Of a stretch of 64,000 bases of DNA, positions 22,522 to 33,730 are shown piece after piece. The position numbers and the translations under genes were made by a program. This stretch comes from Isoetes taiwanensis (taxonomy: Eukaryota > Streptophyta > Lycopodiopsida > Isoetales > Isoetaceae). The DNA lies in the NCBI GenBank assembly GCA_021234155.1, contig JAJEKV010000104.1, positions 682,001-746,000 on the forward strand, given 5' to 3'. The notes below the pieces were generated by a model. That model did no database searches. It saw nothing but the letters and a program-made list of their open reading frames with translations, and was not told the DNA's origin. Position 1 is the first letter of the stretch. The number at the start of each line of letters is the position of its first letter.

Positions 22522-22627
22522 TAGAATTCCACCGGGCATATGTTATCTTTGTGGAGGACCTCATTACAAGTATCAATATTAATAATGAGGTCCTCCACAA
22601 AGATAACATATGCCCGGTGGAATTCTA
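22522..22627. repeat. Perfect 45-bp inverted repeat at a retroelement junction
   Basis: Arms 22522-22566 and 22583-22627 are exact reverse complements, with a 16-bp AT-rich spacer. The left arm is the gag-like zinc knuckle coding region; the right arm repeats it backwards and is followed directly by the LINE endonuclease sequence FYFAPINATIYEKQ. It looks like a snap-back or inverted duplication formed when the LINE joined this site. Confidence 0.95.
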
Positions 22628-25458
22628 TTTTGCACCTATTAATGCAACTATCTATGAGAAGCAAGATTTTGATAAGTCGGATCCATTCCGGGCTCTTTGT
22701 ACAGAGGCATTGAAATATTGTAAAAATGGGGAAGTATTGCTGCTGGGTGATTTCAATGCAAGAACAGGAAATGCACAATCTGTAACATTTGAAAATCTTG
22801 CAGATGTTCAGCTACATGAAGTGGAAGAGCCATTGTTCCAGAGGATATCAGAGGATCAAATCACTAATTCGATGGGCAAAATGCTCTTAGAAATGTGTAC
22901 CATATGCAATTTAAAAATCTTGAATGACACAAGCTTATTTAAATGTTCTGGGGATTTTACATGTGTAAACCATGTTGGATCTAGTGCCATAGATTATTTG
23001 ATGGCGAAAAATTTTGATAGGATTCAGAAATTCAAATTGGGGGAAAAGCTACTGGAATCTGATCATAAGCCATTGTTTATGGAAATAAAAGTTGCATGCA
23101 CCCCAGAAAGGGATGAATATGTGTTTCATCCAAAGCTGAAAGTCAATTATCAACTGAATGGAGCCTATGAAAATCGAATAGAGGAGTTGTTGGCCTCAGT
23201 GCAATGGACAGGAGAACTTCGAGAGGATGCTAAGCAGTTTTCTCAGGTGGTGCTCCATGCAGCAGAGCAAGCATTTGGTTTTACCAAGAGGCGCTTACCT
23301 GGTAGACCCATCAATACATGGTGGGATGTTGATTGCCAAAAAGCAAGAGCGGAGCTACATGCGAACTGTATACATAAGCCAAAATGGTACAAAACGTTAG
23401 TGAGGCAAAAAAAGCGTGCATTTTTCCGAAATAAACAGTTGGAATTAAAAGAGCAATTTAAGGAAGCCCCAAAGATGTTTTGGAAAGCGTTGCAGGGAAG
23501 ACCAGAGACGCCTAAATTAGATCATAATGATCTGCTAAATTTGGTGAAAAATATCTATGCTATTGAAGGGACAGAAGATATGCAATTTTCATCCATAAAC
23601 ATGGATATGTTTTCTGAGACAGAGGTAATGGAAGCATTATCAAATATGGGCAATAATAAAGCACATGACGTAGAAGGCTTATGCATTGAACTGTTTAAAT
23701 GGGGAGGCCAGCACACTCTTACTGTCTTGACACGGTTGCTTAACCAGAGCCTTAGATCTGGACTCCCAGATAATTGGAAAGTGAACAGAGTGCATCCGAT
23801 TTATAAAGCAGGAGATAAGAAGAAGGCATATAATTACAGAACCATTTTAATTGGGAGTACATTTACCAAGTTGCTGGAGAGAAAATTGAGCATGTGGGCA
23901 AAAGAAAAGGGTAAGCGTTCTCAATACCAAGCTGGTTTCAGAAGGGGGCATAATACTTTGGATCATGCACTAACGCTCCGTGTCTTGATAGAACGAGCAA
24001 AAGGTCCCAACAAGGCATTGTATGCGGCTTTCGTTGATTTTGCGAAAGCATTTGATACTGTCCCGAGGAAGGATCTAGGGGAGAGAATGATACAAATAGG
24101 GGTTCCAGATTGGCTCAGAGGAGCAGTATCCCAATTATATTCAGAAGTTATAGTGACATTAACCAGGGATCTGGATACACTGGTCAAGAATAATATTGGA
24201 GTTCGCCAAGGCTGCCCGCTGTCACCTACGTTGTTCGGGCTTTTCATCGATGAACTCGATGAATGGATGCAATTGCATGATCTCTCAGGTACCAAACTTG
24301 GGCATTATGTAATTCAATTGCTATTATATGCTGACGATGTGGTATTACTAGCCAATAAAAAAGCAGTTCTGCAGACCCATCTTGACAGGTCGGAACAGTT
24401 TTGTGTGGCAAAACAAATGAGAGTTAATGTGGTAAAGACAAAAATCATGGTTTTTGGAACTAGGGACAGGCCGAATTTTATGTATCAAGGTGATGAAATT
24501 GAGACCGTGGAATGTTTTAAATATTTAGGCATTGATTTTGCCTCTAAATATAACTGGAAGGAGTGTATTAGAAGGCGAGTCATAGGAGGGAAGTCCGCCT
24601 TATATGCCATGCTCTCAAAATGCTCGAAATTATCTTTTAGTGGATGGGGACTGAAGAAAACTTTGTATAAGACTCTAGTCCAAACTGTAATTCTATATGG
24701 ATCACCCATTTGGGGGCCAAGTATATCCCAGAAGCTTTGGGGGCAGATTGAATCAGTTCAGAAACTTTTCTTCTGCGAAGAACTTAGCATAAAAAAATAC
24801 CATACCATATGCAATTATGTTGGCAGAGACTGGGATGTTTCCATTAGAGTTAGAAGCTCTTTACCAGGCAATTAATTTTGTCAATAGAGTTAAAGGGCAG
24901 GCAACCAACAGATTATCACATCAAACCTTATTGGCATCGACTGATCAGGGATGGTTTCGTGACATGAAGGAATGGGCAGGCCGTTGGGGAGTGACAGAGG
25001 CAAATTGGCCGAATGATAAGAATGAGAATAGAGCATTATTAGAACAACTTGCAATCCAGATTCTTTGGGCAAAATAAGGGAGTAGGATGTCCCATTATAA
25101 GGTGTCTGTTAATGCAATGGATCGGTACGGTGATCAAGAATACATGTCCACATATATACAGAAAAGAATCAGGCAACTGATAGCAAGGTATCGAGTTAGT
25201 TCACACAAGTTAGAGTTTGAAGTAGGTAGATGGTCAAAGATACCAGTCACAGATCGATTGTGTACACTCTGTAACACAAAAAGCGTGGAGGATGAGGATC
25301 ATGTTTTCTCTGTCTGCACATCATACATAGATATTAGGGATAAATTTAGCATTCATGTGGATAATTTTCGTTCTTTATTTACATTAGATCCTGCTGATAT
25401 AGGTTTATATATTAAAACGGTACATGAACACCGTTCATTATTATTGAAAATCACATGA
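22551..25458 (+). pseudogene. LINE endonuclease-RT polyprotein, one frameshift and one stop
   Basis: A 774-codon frame (22551-24875) is open. Only the part from about 22628 is genuine LINE; the first codons come from the inverted repeat. Visible pieces: endonuclease LLLGDFNARTGNA, then SAIDYLMAK and ESDHKPLF (an SDH-type end motif). RT pieces: NKAHDVEGLCIELFKWGG, VHPIYKAGDKKKAYNYRTI, YQAGFRRGHNTLDHALTL, DFAKAFDTVPRKDL, VRQGCPLSPTLFGLFIDEL and LLLYADDVVLL with intact YADD. Near 24830 the reading shifts frame (GMFPLELEALYQAINFVNRV), a TAA stops it at about 25075, and it continues in the same frame to a CTLCNTKSVEDEDHVFSVC zinc motif. The first third of the endonuclease is missing. Confidence 0.85.
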
Positions 25459-25550
25459 CAATAACTTTGTATTCGGGCTCCATGGCCTTCGAGGCCCCAA
25501 TAGGCATTGAAATATATTATTATTATATTATTATTATTATAATATCATAA
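22628..25550 (+). mobile_element. Young LINE, 5'-truncated, ATT-repeat tail
   Basis: The best preserved LINE in the window. It begins within the endonuclease and runs through RT and a C-terminal zinc-binding region. A short 3' UTR (ctccatggccttcgaggcc) is followed by an (ATT)n tract at about 25517-25548. The RT protein resembles the TATTC-tailed copies (YLGIDFASKYNW versus YLGIEFSTTTHW), so it is the same broad clade with a different tail. Confidence 0.85.
25517..25548 (+). repeat. (ATT)n microsatellite, LINE tail
   Basis: A run of att/tat triplets directly after the LINE 3' UTR. Short tandem tails of this kind are common at the 3' ends of non-L1 LINEs. Confidence 0.8.
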
Positions 25551-25623
25551 ACTAGCAGCTAACACAAAAACAGCTCCAGATTCACAAAAAGATGATAACC
25601 GAATAAAAGCACGTCCTAACCAA

Positions 25624-25664
25624 ATGTGCAGTAGGAGTTAGGACTCCTAACTCCTACTGCACAT
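25624..25664. repeat. Perfect 20-bp palindrome with 1-nt spacer
   Basis: atgtgcagtaggagttagga at 25624-25643 and its exact complement at 25645-25664 are separated by a single c. It lies about 80 bp past the LINE tail, inside the LTR element. Confidence 0.95.
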
Positions 25665-26392
25665 ACATCACATGCTCAAATTGCCGATGTTGCACCTGAC
25701 TAAGTTTGATAAAGAAAACGTAGAAGCTTAGGAGAGCAACAGACTTCAAATTGGCTATCAAAGTAAAGATAAGTAAATAAAATAGATTTGTATGTGCATG
25801 TGAATGCCAGACTGATTCCGCATTATATCCATTTGATTTGAATAAGATGAAATGATTTGATTTCAAATGTTTGCTCTAGATGAAAAGGAGGTTATTGTAT
25901 GCAATACAATATATTGTTTTAGAATATCTCTCAAGACAGGCGGTAAGTTTACCGATCTTAGAGAAGAGTTGGAAAAGCCTTTCAAAGCAGACAGCCAGTT
26001 CACTGGCTTTGAGAAAAAGTTGTTACTTCTCAAAACAGATAATTGAGTTCAATTAGACTTTGAGACGGGATGAAATCCTTTAATACATACGTTTGAGTAT
26101 GATTGATCTTTAAAGAAATTATCCTCGCAAGGCAAGCGATCAAGTACGATCGGTTAAAGACGGCTGACGAAAATGAGAGGAATGCAACAATGCTATAAAT
26201 ACTCTAAAGGGAGCTCTCTCAACTAGCCTCAAGGAGCGGATTTATCTGCTAATCTCAAATCGCAGATAAATCGCACGTATCCCTGCAAGGCAGACGATCA
26301 AGTACGATCGGTCTTGAGATGGGAAGGAAAAAATCTATGCCTGCAATGCAAACGATCGAGGACGACCAGTCTTGAGAGGGGAACGAATTGTT
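25665..26392. repeat. Region left of the 3' LTR with three imperfect repeats
   Basis: No coding sequence of the retroelement is recognised. From 26122, 26281 and 26339 a motif of about 45 bp recurs (gcaaggcagacgatcaagta, then cgatcggtcttgagat), each with a self-complementary cgatc...gatcg core. An 11-bp inverted repeat (gatttatctgc / gcagataaatc) lies at 26239-26272. The block may be the left part of the 3' LTR (for example from a TG near 25910); the 5' copy is missing because its left part is lost. Confidence 0.5.
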
Positions 26393-27560
26393 ATGGCATA
26401 GGCTTGAGGGAGTGGCTCAAGAGACTTAAAGGATGAGCACAACCAGTCGCGACATTCTCCATTAGCTATGATCTTCTCATTCACCAATATAATCTTATGA
26501 AATTACATTCCTAAGGGTAATATTATATAATTATAAATTATATAAGGCTGATAATGGGGCCCAAGAATGAATCGCGAACAGCCAGGGCAAGATCCAGAAA
26601 CTGATCCAGATCGCATCTCTTCAACCTAGTAGCTAGGAAAAAGGATCGATCTGCCAAAGTGCGTCTTTATGTTAGGAATATCTGATCTTTTCTTGTATTA
26701 TCAGATGTCTGCACCTTTTTATCTTTTCCAGAAAGACCTATAAATCTAGAAAGTAGGAATTAGATGGAGTATCGAATTTACCAAAATAGTTGTGGGCGAT
26801 AGACTGCCGCGGAAGGAGAGTTAAAGCTCATGCTAGATCAACTGATGGTTTGTTGCTCAAGCCTCTTTTGCTTATAGTGTCAATTAGATCAAAATCTTCC
26901 TTAATTAAGTCTTATCTTAAAAGTTAAATCCAGAGAGGGAAAATTTGTTTTTTTGTCAAACTCTCTAGATTGGTTGATCCTTTGAATAGGCGCTTGCTTG
27001 TGCTCTCAAGTCTGAGTCTGGTTGGGCGATGAACTTGTGCCAGTTTATCATGTTCAGTGAATTATTTAGTTATAATTTTTTTTTTTTGAAGAACTGTGTC
27101 ATCAATATATTAAAAGAATGGTAATGTTACAAAGCAAGTGAGGAGGAAGGACAACTGCCCCAAAGAGACAGTGATACCTCGACACTCCACAACAAACTCA
27201 CAGAAAAACTGCAACTCTACTGCTGTACAAACCGACCATCACAATCTACAATACCCAAGAAGTCCCCCCAAATGGCAAACTTCCGCTCTACTAGTCCCGG
27301 GAACACCAGAAAGCTTTGAAATAGCTTGTACCTGAGTCGAGGAATCAGAGAGGCTACAGGCTGCCGAATCCCCTGAAAGATCCACAACCGCCGCCGTTTC
27401 CAAATCAGCCACACCAACCAAGCCACACACAGATGCAAGGCTTGTTGCCGCAAGAGCGGCCAAGCACCAGGACACACATGAAGCAGCAACTGCTGGCTAC
27501 TTTAGTTATAAATTGACTTTAGTTGCTAAGTTTTGCAGGGAAAGAAGACAAATCATATCA
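26393..27560 (+). repeat. 3' LTR of the large LTR retroelement
   Basis: It aligns with 16970-17660 and then, after an L1 insertion at 27076-27500, with the LTR end at 18425-18468. Both copies end in gacaaatcatatca. Divergence between the copies is clearly visible (many substitutions and small indels), so the insertion is old. Confidence 0.75.
27065..27511 (-). mobile_element. L1-like LINE 3' end with 11-bp target duplication
   Basis: An insertion in the 3' LTR. A poly(T) tract at 27076-27087 is the poly(A) tail on the minus strand. The body reads WLVWLIWKRRRLWIFQG, the usual end of an L1 ORF2 after the zf-RVT domain. The sequence tttagttataa flanks it on both sides (27065-27075 and 27501-27511), a clear target-site duplication. 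The body is only about 425 bp, a strongly 5'-truncated copy. Confidence 0.9.
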
Positions 27561-27900
27561 CATTCACACATATTAATATGGTAACCCATTCTCTTGTGTT
27601 CATCACAACCTCATTTACCTTGTTTTTCCTATGACCTTCATGCCCTTGATCTTCCAGGTATGAATTCCTGTTTCATCTGCATAAAATTCAAACTCATCAC
27701 ATAACTGACTTTAAGACCTGCATAGAATTTGTCTAGTTAACTGAATAGAAAGAAAGAAAGAGATTGTGTTTTCTACTTGTATTCTCAAAGTAGAATTGCT
27801 GCTTGCTATTTCTTGGGCTTAAGTTTGCAAGTGATTAGCATCTACCCCTTTAAGCCTAAACCATGAGCAAAAGCAAGAGCAGTATATACAATACATTTTT
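27561..27900. other. Unassigned sequence
   Basis: No gene or known element seen. It contains a short gaaagaaagaaag run near 27750. Confidence 0.4.
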
Positions 27901-27949
27901 TTATATTCTTCATGAGACACGTGGAGCACAATAGGCAACTTTAGGGGAG

Positions 27950-29540
27950 AGACAAGCATTGTTGCATGTGCCATTTTTTATAATGAATATTTGAATCTTG
28001 CAGCAATGGCTTGCAATTCATAAAAGGACTAGATTTTGGACTCAGAAGCTATAGTTTCATGTGTGTTTTCTAAACTTGAACCTCGATTTGGAGGCGAAGG
28101 TAATGTATATTCTCTTTCTACAACAGGAAAGGGAATTGTAGCCTTTCAATGGCATGAACTTGAGTTAGTAAGATGATCATGTTTGCTCCTGGATCACAAT
28201 CTAATATGCTGTTAAATTTAATAAGGTAGGCCACCACAATGTACTTAGTAAAACAAAGTCTATCTTATGGGCAAGGATCTACTTAAGGAATTGACTTGAG
28301 AAGTCTATACGCTTCAGAATGTCTTGTATATCTTTGATAGTTCAGTCCATAAAACTGAACATGCTCTTCTTTGTACTGACTTAGTTGTTAAGCATCTGTG
28401 GCATGCTTGTTTTGGTCATGTTAGAGCATTATTTTGCATGCTTTATACAAAAATCATATGGTTACCAGTATTTCCTCACTGAAATGTGTCAGGTTTAAGT
28501 GTGTTACATGCCATATAAAAGAACCTCAACTGTGTGGGCTACCCATCAAGCAAGTCAACCTTTTGAGCTACTGCATTTTGATTTGGGCAATATTGAGATT
28601 TTGCTAGGTGGAAAAAGGTATTTCTTGATCATGATTGATGATTTGGATGTATCATTTACACTACAAATCTGCAATGCTTGGCAAGTTCAAGGTCTTTAAA
28701 GAAACAGTAAAAATGTAGACATGGTTAGCAATTAAAATCTTGAAGTAACAATGGAGATGAACTGATGACTTTGATGAGTTTCTCATTGAAGTATATATTG
28801 AAAGACAACTAATTCTTCCTCACCTGCAAAGTGGTGCTGAAAGGCTTTACTTAATTTAGCAAAATCTATCATGCATCACAAATAGCTGCCAGAATCATTT
28901 TGGGAAGAGGCAGTATTGATAATAGTATGTTTGATAAACAGATCATAATGTGACTCATATGAAGCATTTGGAATGTGAAATCAGATGTGTCTCGCTTGAG
29001 AGTGTTTGGATAACAATATCTCTACAGAGCTAAAGAAGTATTGCACATTGCATGGCAGGCCATCAAACCGACCTTCGTTGCACCTAAATTAATAGAATAA
29101 GATGATCCCAATCTCATGAGCCATTTGTTTCTGAGCAAGTTAGTTTCCTTCGTTGGGAGTCATACATGAAAGTACTGTAGCACTTGATCCATCACATGTT
29201 GTAGTGCATGTGAATCATCCTGTGGTTGAACCTAGGAAATCAACACATCTCAAGAAAAAGCAAGAGAAGTCTAATGGATCATGTAACTTGCCTTAGTGGC
29301 AAAGCTCCAGGATTATGAAGATCTAAAAACTTTTTATGAAGCAACAAGTAATGATCCACAATGGCAGCACACAATGAAAGATCAATTGTTAAAGCAAGGC
29401 ACATGGGAATTGTTTGAGCTTCAAGCTAGTAAACGTGTTATTGGTTGTAAGTAGGTGTATAAATTTAAATTTTATGCTAATGGAACAGTTTTAAAGCACT
29501 TGTAACAAAAGGTTTTTGCAGAAAAGAAAAGGTTTAGATT
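27950..29540 (+). pseudogene. Copia pol remnant (integrase to RT start), degenerate
   Basis: Degenerate Ty1/copia polyprotein on the plus strand with many stops. LWHACFGHVRALFCMLYT (near 28400) is the pre-integrase H-motif region. HQASQPFELLHFDLGNIEIL and GGKRYFLIMIDDLDVSFT (28550-28660) are the integrase N- and core parts. Near 29330 AATSNDPQWQHTMKDQL and ASKRVIGCK.VYKFKF mark the start of the RT, and KALVTKGFCRKEK follows. It stops where a LINE 3' end begins at about 29541. No LTR is recognised for it. Confidence 0.75.
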
Positions 29541-31132
29541 ATGATGAAAGGTTTTGAAGGGAAAAACCTTTGCAGCAATGATGATACTAGATAAGCAAGA
29601 AGAAAATATAAGTCGGGGGTGATGACTATTGGGGGCTCAATAATTGAAAACGCGCATCCAGAACCTCAAGTATGTATAATGCTAAGTCATGCACATATGG
29701 GCGATGAGAAGTTTTGGAAGCATGGAATGGAATGTTAAAGTCAAATAACGATTCCTGACCATCTCAAAAGCAGGACATCTTAGCAGAGTATGGCTTTTAT
29801 CTTCCTATAACTCGCAACATGCACATAATCTCGCTTCTCGTGGCAATTGCGGCTGCTCCCATCTATCTGTCTTAATCCGTAGCTTGTGGGACCCTGTGCG
29901 AATTGATGCAATAGCTATAAGCTTTTTCCTGGAAAAGGAAGCAAGCAAAGAATCTTGTGATCCTGGTGCCAAAATGGGATTTATATGTGCATGATAATGA
30001 CTAGTGGGCTAAGGTAGCTATATCCCACATCTTCTGAGAAAAATGACCATTGAGATATTGTTGCAAAAGCTCAGGATCAGAACTAGCAAACACCATGCAG
30101 TGTTTTGGTCGCACAGACCAGCGGGCAAGCCATGCATTACAATTCTGTTTCCAACATTGTTTCAAATGCTGGGGAGATTCAGTCATGGCAAGCGCGAGAA
30201 GAAGGTGCCTATCATCATCCATGTGATGCACTTTGCTGATATAGTGGAGATGGCTCTTCATGGCAAAATATTGAAGAGGCCAAAAACCTGTCTTTTTTAA
30301 AAGAATAGCATAGGGCACCGTAGTTTCGATTCCTAGGCTGTAAGTGAGAAAGTACTTTTGCACCCATTCCAAGCTCTTCCAAGCACTAGTACTAATGGAT
30401 GGGGCCCCTATACTTCATAACCATACAGTAAAACAGGTCCTATCAAAGCCCGAAACAAGTGGGTCTTCCGTGATCAATCATGAATCTCTGCTCAAAAACA
30501 AGTGTTTCGCATTGCATAGAGTGCTCTCCAGCTAGCAGTCACATGCTTGGTAATACACTGTTCCCAAAGCGTGTTCTTACAGAACTCTACACCAACGTAC
30601 TTGTAGCTATCTACAACTTCAACTTCGTGGCTATCATAGTGCAAAATTGGAATAATATGCTGAGAAGATTGAACTGTCAAGAGCTTGGACTTTTGGAGAT
30701 TAACACGTAGGCCTGTGTTCTCACAAAAACTATACAGAGCATGTAAATGTTGTTGCATCCTAGTAGCGGTATGTGCCATCAGCGAAACATTATCAGTATA
30801 CATAAGTTGCTGGATGATATAGTATGCTAAATGTGGGCCTCCGCCACCATGGTGATCAAGCCATTTTTTTTTAATTGATCAATATATATGCCAAAGAATG
30901 TAGGAGATATAGGGCAACCCTATCGTACTCTAATATTGCTAGTGATTTGGGTACATGATGCTGGAAACTTAGCAAGGACCCTTTCATAGCGCCGATAAAC
31001 TGCATTTTGAAGGTCTTGTGGAACTCCAAGTGCTTGCAAGTGCTGCCAAAGAAGCTTGTGAGGTACTGTATCAAAAGCAGAAATAAAATACAAAAAGCAT
31101 ATATAGAGGTCTTATTTCAAGCTTCGACTATG
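29541..31132 (-). mobile_element. LINE fragment, RT C-terminal half
   Basis: A minus-strand LINE of the same clade as the TATTC-tailed copies. Its 3' stem-loop (ggttttgaagggaaaaacc on the plus strand, about 29549) lies at the very edge, and the tail itself is missing. From the 5' side the minus strand reads DLYICFLYFISAFDTVPHK, an equivalent of the GCP.SPT box near 30920, a YTDN in place of YADD (30800), SYKYVGVEFCKNTLWEQCI (near 30620), YSLGIETTVPYAILLKKTGF (30300) and on to 30001. Stops and frameshifts are present. The right end at about 31132 is cut by a Copia LTR. Confidence 0.75.
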
Positions 31133-31452
31133 TTCAATATGATAGAACTAGTGCAAAATCAGCACAAACCCCACAAGATCGACTCAGGAGATAGAATAGA
31201 AAAACAACTCTATTGAGCAGTTTTTTAGTACATAACGTACAATGAATATATATACAACCAGTGAGACTAAGGATAGTAGTCTACCATTTAACCACTGCCC
31301 ACTAATTACGTCACTGATTTGGGGTCGGTGCTTAGTGATGACAAAGTGCTGCCTTCTGTACACTTCAGCACCTTCTCAACACATGTGTGCTAAGTGCTGA
31401 ACCACTGTTGTTTCAGCACATTATGCTTAGTCAGCATATTTATATTCCAACA
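31132..31452 (-). repeat. Copia LTR (3' LTR, minus strand)
   Basis: On the minus strand it starts TGTTGGAATATAAATATGC, a typical Copia LTR start, about 40 bp downstream of the pol ORF, and probably ends in ctatca near 31132. A TATA-like tatatatattcattg is at about 31235-31250. Only one LTR is present in the window. Confidence 0.7.
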
Positions 31453-31488
31453 CCCTCCCTTAAATGTTGCTGACTAGGCGGAAGAAAG

Positions 31489-32703
31489 TCAGCTGAAACG
31501 AAGGTAATCCTTCTCTTCTTTCAGCTGCAATTTCTTCATGTCCAAGTTCTCCTTCACATTGACGAACTTGGATCCAACTAATGGTTTGGTAAAGCCATCA
31601 GCAAATTGATTCTGTGAGGAGTAATGAACAAGTTGAGAAGATCCCATTTGGATCTGCTTACGGACAAAACACAAGTGGGTGTCAAGGTGTTTTGTCTTTG
31701 GGTGGTAAGCATCCTTGGCAAGATGGATGGTACTTGTATTGTCGCACAATATAACAGCCAAGAATGGAGGTACCTGCAGATCTGTCCACAAATGTTTAGG
31801 CCACAACAATTCCTGCATCCCAACACTGAGTGCTTTGAATTCTGCCTCCATGGTGCTGATTGACACTGTAGACCGTCTTTTGGACAACCATGTCAGCACA
31901 TTAGGCCCTATGAACGTGACCATCCTGTTGTGGACCTCTTGCTATCATGACAATTAGCATGATCTGCGTAAACAAAGACTTTCAACTAGAAATCAGATTA
32001 CCTCTGATAAAAGAGACATTCTTGTGAAGTCCCTTTCAGATATGCCAGCAGTCTTTTAGCAGCCTTCCAGTGCGACTGCCTGGGATTGCTCATAAATCTG
32101 CTTAGCACTCCCACAACAAAAGAGTATCAGGTCTAGTGATTGTGAGATATATCAATGCCCCTATCAAGCTTCGATAGAGTGTAGGATCACACTCCTCACC
32201 ATCGAAATCAAGTCAAGCCTTGTGCCTGGATCAAAAGGACTTGCCACAGCCTTGCAATCTTGCATACAATACTGCTATAACATTTCTTTGATATATTTTT
32301 GATGAGAAAGATATATGCCATCTAAGTGCTGCCACACTTCTATACCTAAACAATAATGCATAAGGCCAAGGTCAGTCATCTCGAAGGACGAAGATAACTT
32401 CAATTTCAATGTAGAAATCAGCACATCAGCATCTCCTGTCGTGAACAAATCATCAAGATACAAAACCACGATGCACATTCGGCCTTTATGTGATTTGTAA
32501 TAAAGACTCGGGTTTGCTGCACTTCTGCTGAACCCCGGCTCAAGAAAGAAAGCATTAATTTTCGCATGCCAACATCTTGAAGCCTGCTCCTTCCCTTGAA
32601 CAACAAATCCTGGAGGTTGAGTCATATAGACCTCTTCCTCTAAATCACCATTCAAAAAAATAGATTTAATGTCCATTTGAAACATTAGCCAATCTTTCAT
32701 TCA
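31489..32703 (-). pseudogene. Copia RT and RNase H, 5'-truncated
   Basis: The minus strand reads QMDIKSIFLNGDLEEEVYM and QPPGF at the start (32700-32620), then VVLYLDDLFTTG, the Copia YVDD-type catalytic box here as YLDD, and FEMTDLGLMHYCLGIEV. After about 350 bp with stops, the RNase H follows at 31923-31489: WLSKRRSTVSISTMEAEFKA, LCDNTSTIHLA, HLDTHLCFVR and NQFADGFTKPL. Protease, integrase and the first part of RT are missing. The break at 32703 lies in receptor-kinase sequence. Confidence 0.9.
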
Positions 32704-33730
32704 TATCTTTAACTATGTCAAACCTCTGATTCCATATCAGGACCTTGTTTGATGATAGATACTGATCCAAGCTTCCATTTACCATGTATTCATATACTAG
32801 GATTAATCCTTCACTATTTTAGCACCATCCTTTTAAGCTCATTAAATTTTTATGTTTTATTTTGCCCATCACAGAAAGCCTTGTTAAAAATTGCATAAGG
32901 CCCTTTTTGGTGCTTTATGGTATTACCTTGACAGCAACCATAGAACCATCACTTGCCAGTGTTCCTATGTAAACCTTGCCAAATCCATACTTGCCAAGTA
33001 ATGCATCCTCACTAAAGCCTTTGATAGCATGGCTGAGTTAAGAATATGTGAATTGACATATTGACATTTCTTTTATTTGAGATTGTTAACATGTTTTCCA
33101 CCTTTTTTTGGCCATCTTAATCCAAAAAAGGGCTATAACTACAGCAAGAACAAAGACTAACGAACCACAAATTGTTACAACAATCATGATAGTAGGATTT
33201 TTATCAAAAGAAGAAGAGGAAACAGGAGGAGGAGAGAATCCACCAATAGCTATAAATTATGTAAACAAAAAAACCTATCAGGACATAAATTATAGAAACC
33301 TAATAAGACAATAACATATCAAAAATCTCAAATAGTATTTTCGTAATGTAGGCAACTGCCATAAGATGTGTAATTTTTTTGAGCCTTACTCCAAAAAACA
33401 AAAGAGCTGTAGTTTTGATGGTTTCATTTGCCATGCCAATAGAACTTGAGCACTAATCATTGTTTTATGTGTTGCATTCGCCATAGCCATATGTCTTATT
33501 GTTGCTTTGTCCATACACATAAGCTATTTTCCTTGGATTTGCAGCGGGTGTATCGTAAAGTATTTTTTGCAAAACGAACTCTATATTCCAAAGACGTTTC
33601 ATGCACTTTGTTGCATTTTTTGGATTGTAACAAACATAATTTGTCTGATTGCAAACATCCTCTGTAACCATTGCCGAAATGAAGATGTAATTTGAATAGT
33701 AAGAGCTCGTATTTTTACTCGGTCTCATAT
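32703..33730 (-). pseudogene. Receptor-like kinase remnant (Gnk2-like ectodomain, TM, kinase N-lobe)
   Basis: A broken host gene on the minus strand. At 33728-33540 it reads like a cysteine-rich DUF26/Gnk2-type ectodomain (CNQTNYVCYNPKNATKCM, then AYVYGQSNNKTYGYGECN). A transmembrane segment follows (TIMIVVTICGSLVFVLAVVI, near 33200) with a basic KMAKKRWK after it. The kinase N-lobe comes next (LSHAIKGFSEDALLGKYGFG, MVAVKVI, LILVYEYMVNGSLDQYLSSN, WNQRFDIVKD). Internal stops occur and the glycine loop has GKYGFG for GKGGFG. The kinase ends at 32703, where Copia RT starts. The C-lobe with catalytic HRD and DFG motifs is absent. Confidence 0.75.

Larger units (their letters stand above)
18505..22582 (+). 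pseudogene. Gag-like gene split by a LINE insertion
   Basis: The frame begins at 18505 (MVQNKFNTLEGQYNQAMNVA), just after the PBS-like site. A frameshift near 18795 is needed, after which SFERVKATEEQKLQAMDKYL reads to 18885. A minus-strand LINE then interrupts it (18890-21965). The reading resumes at about 21966 with VEYFIIPLEYVASSEETVTL, and further on has LWKSEITRKYIARLKDPLYT. Near 22536 comes a zinc-knuckle-like CYLCGGPHYKYQ, where the last Cys appears replaced by Tyr at the inverted-repeat junction. The order fits a Gag capsid followed by a CCHC knuckle of an LTR retroelement. No protease, RT or integrase of this element follows. Confidence 0.6.

Noticed and set aside
26122-26390. CRISPR-like array
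   Set aside because: Only three diverged repeats with unequal spacing in plant nuclear DNA; a repeat block of an LTR is far more likely.
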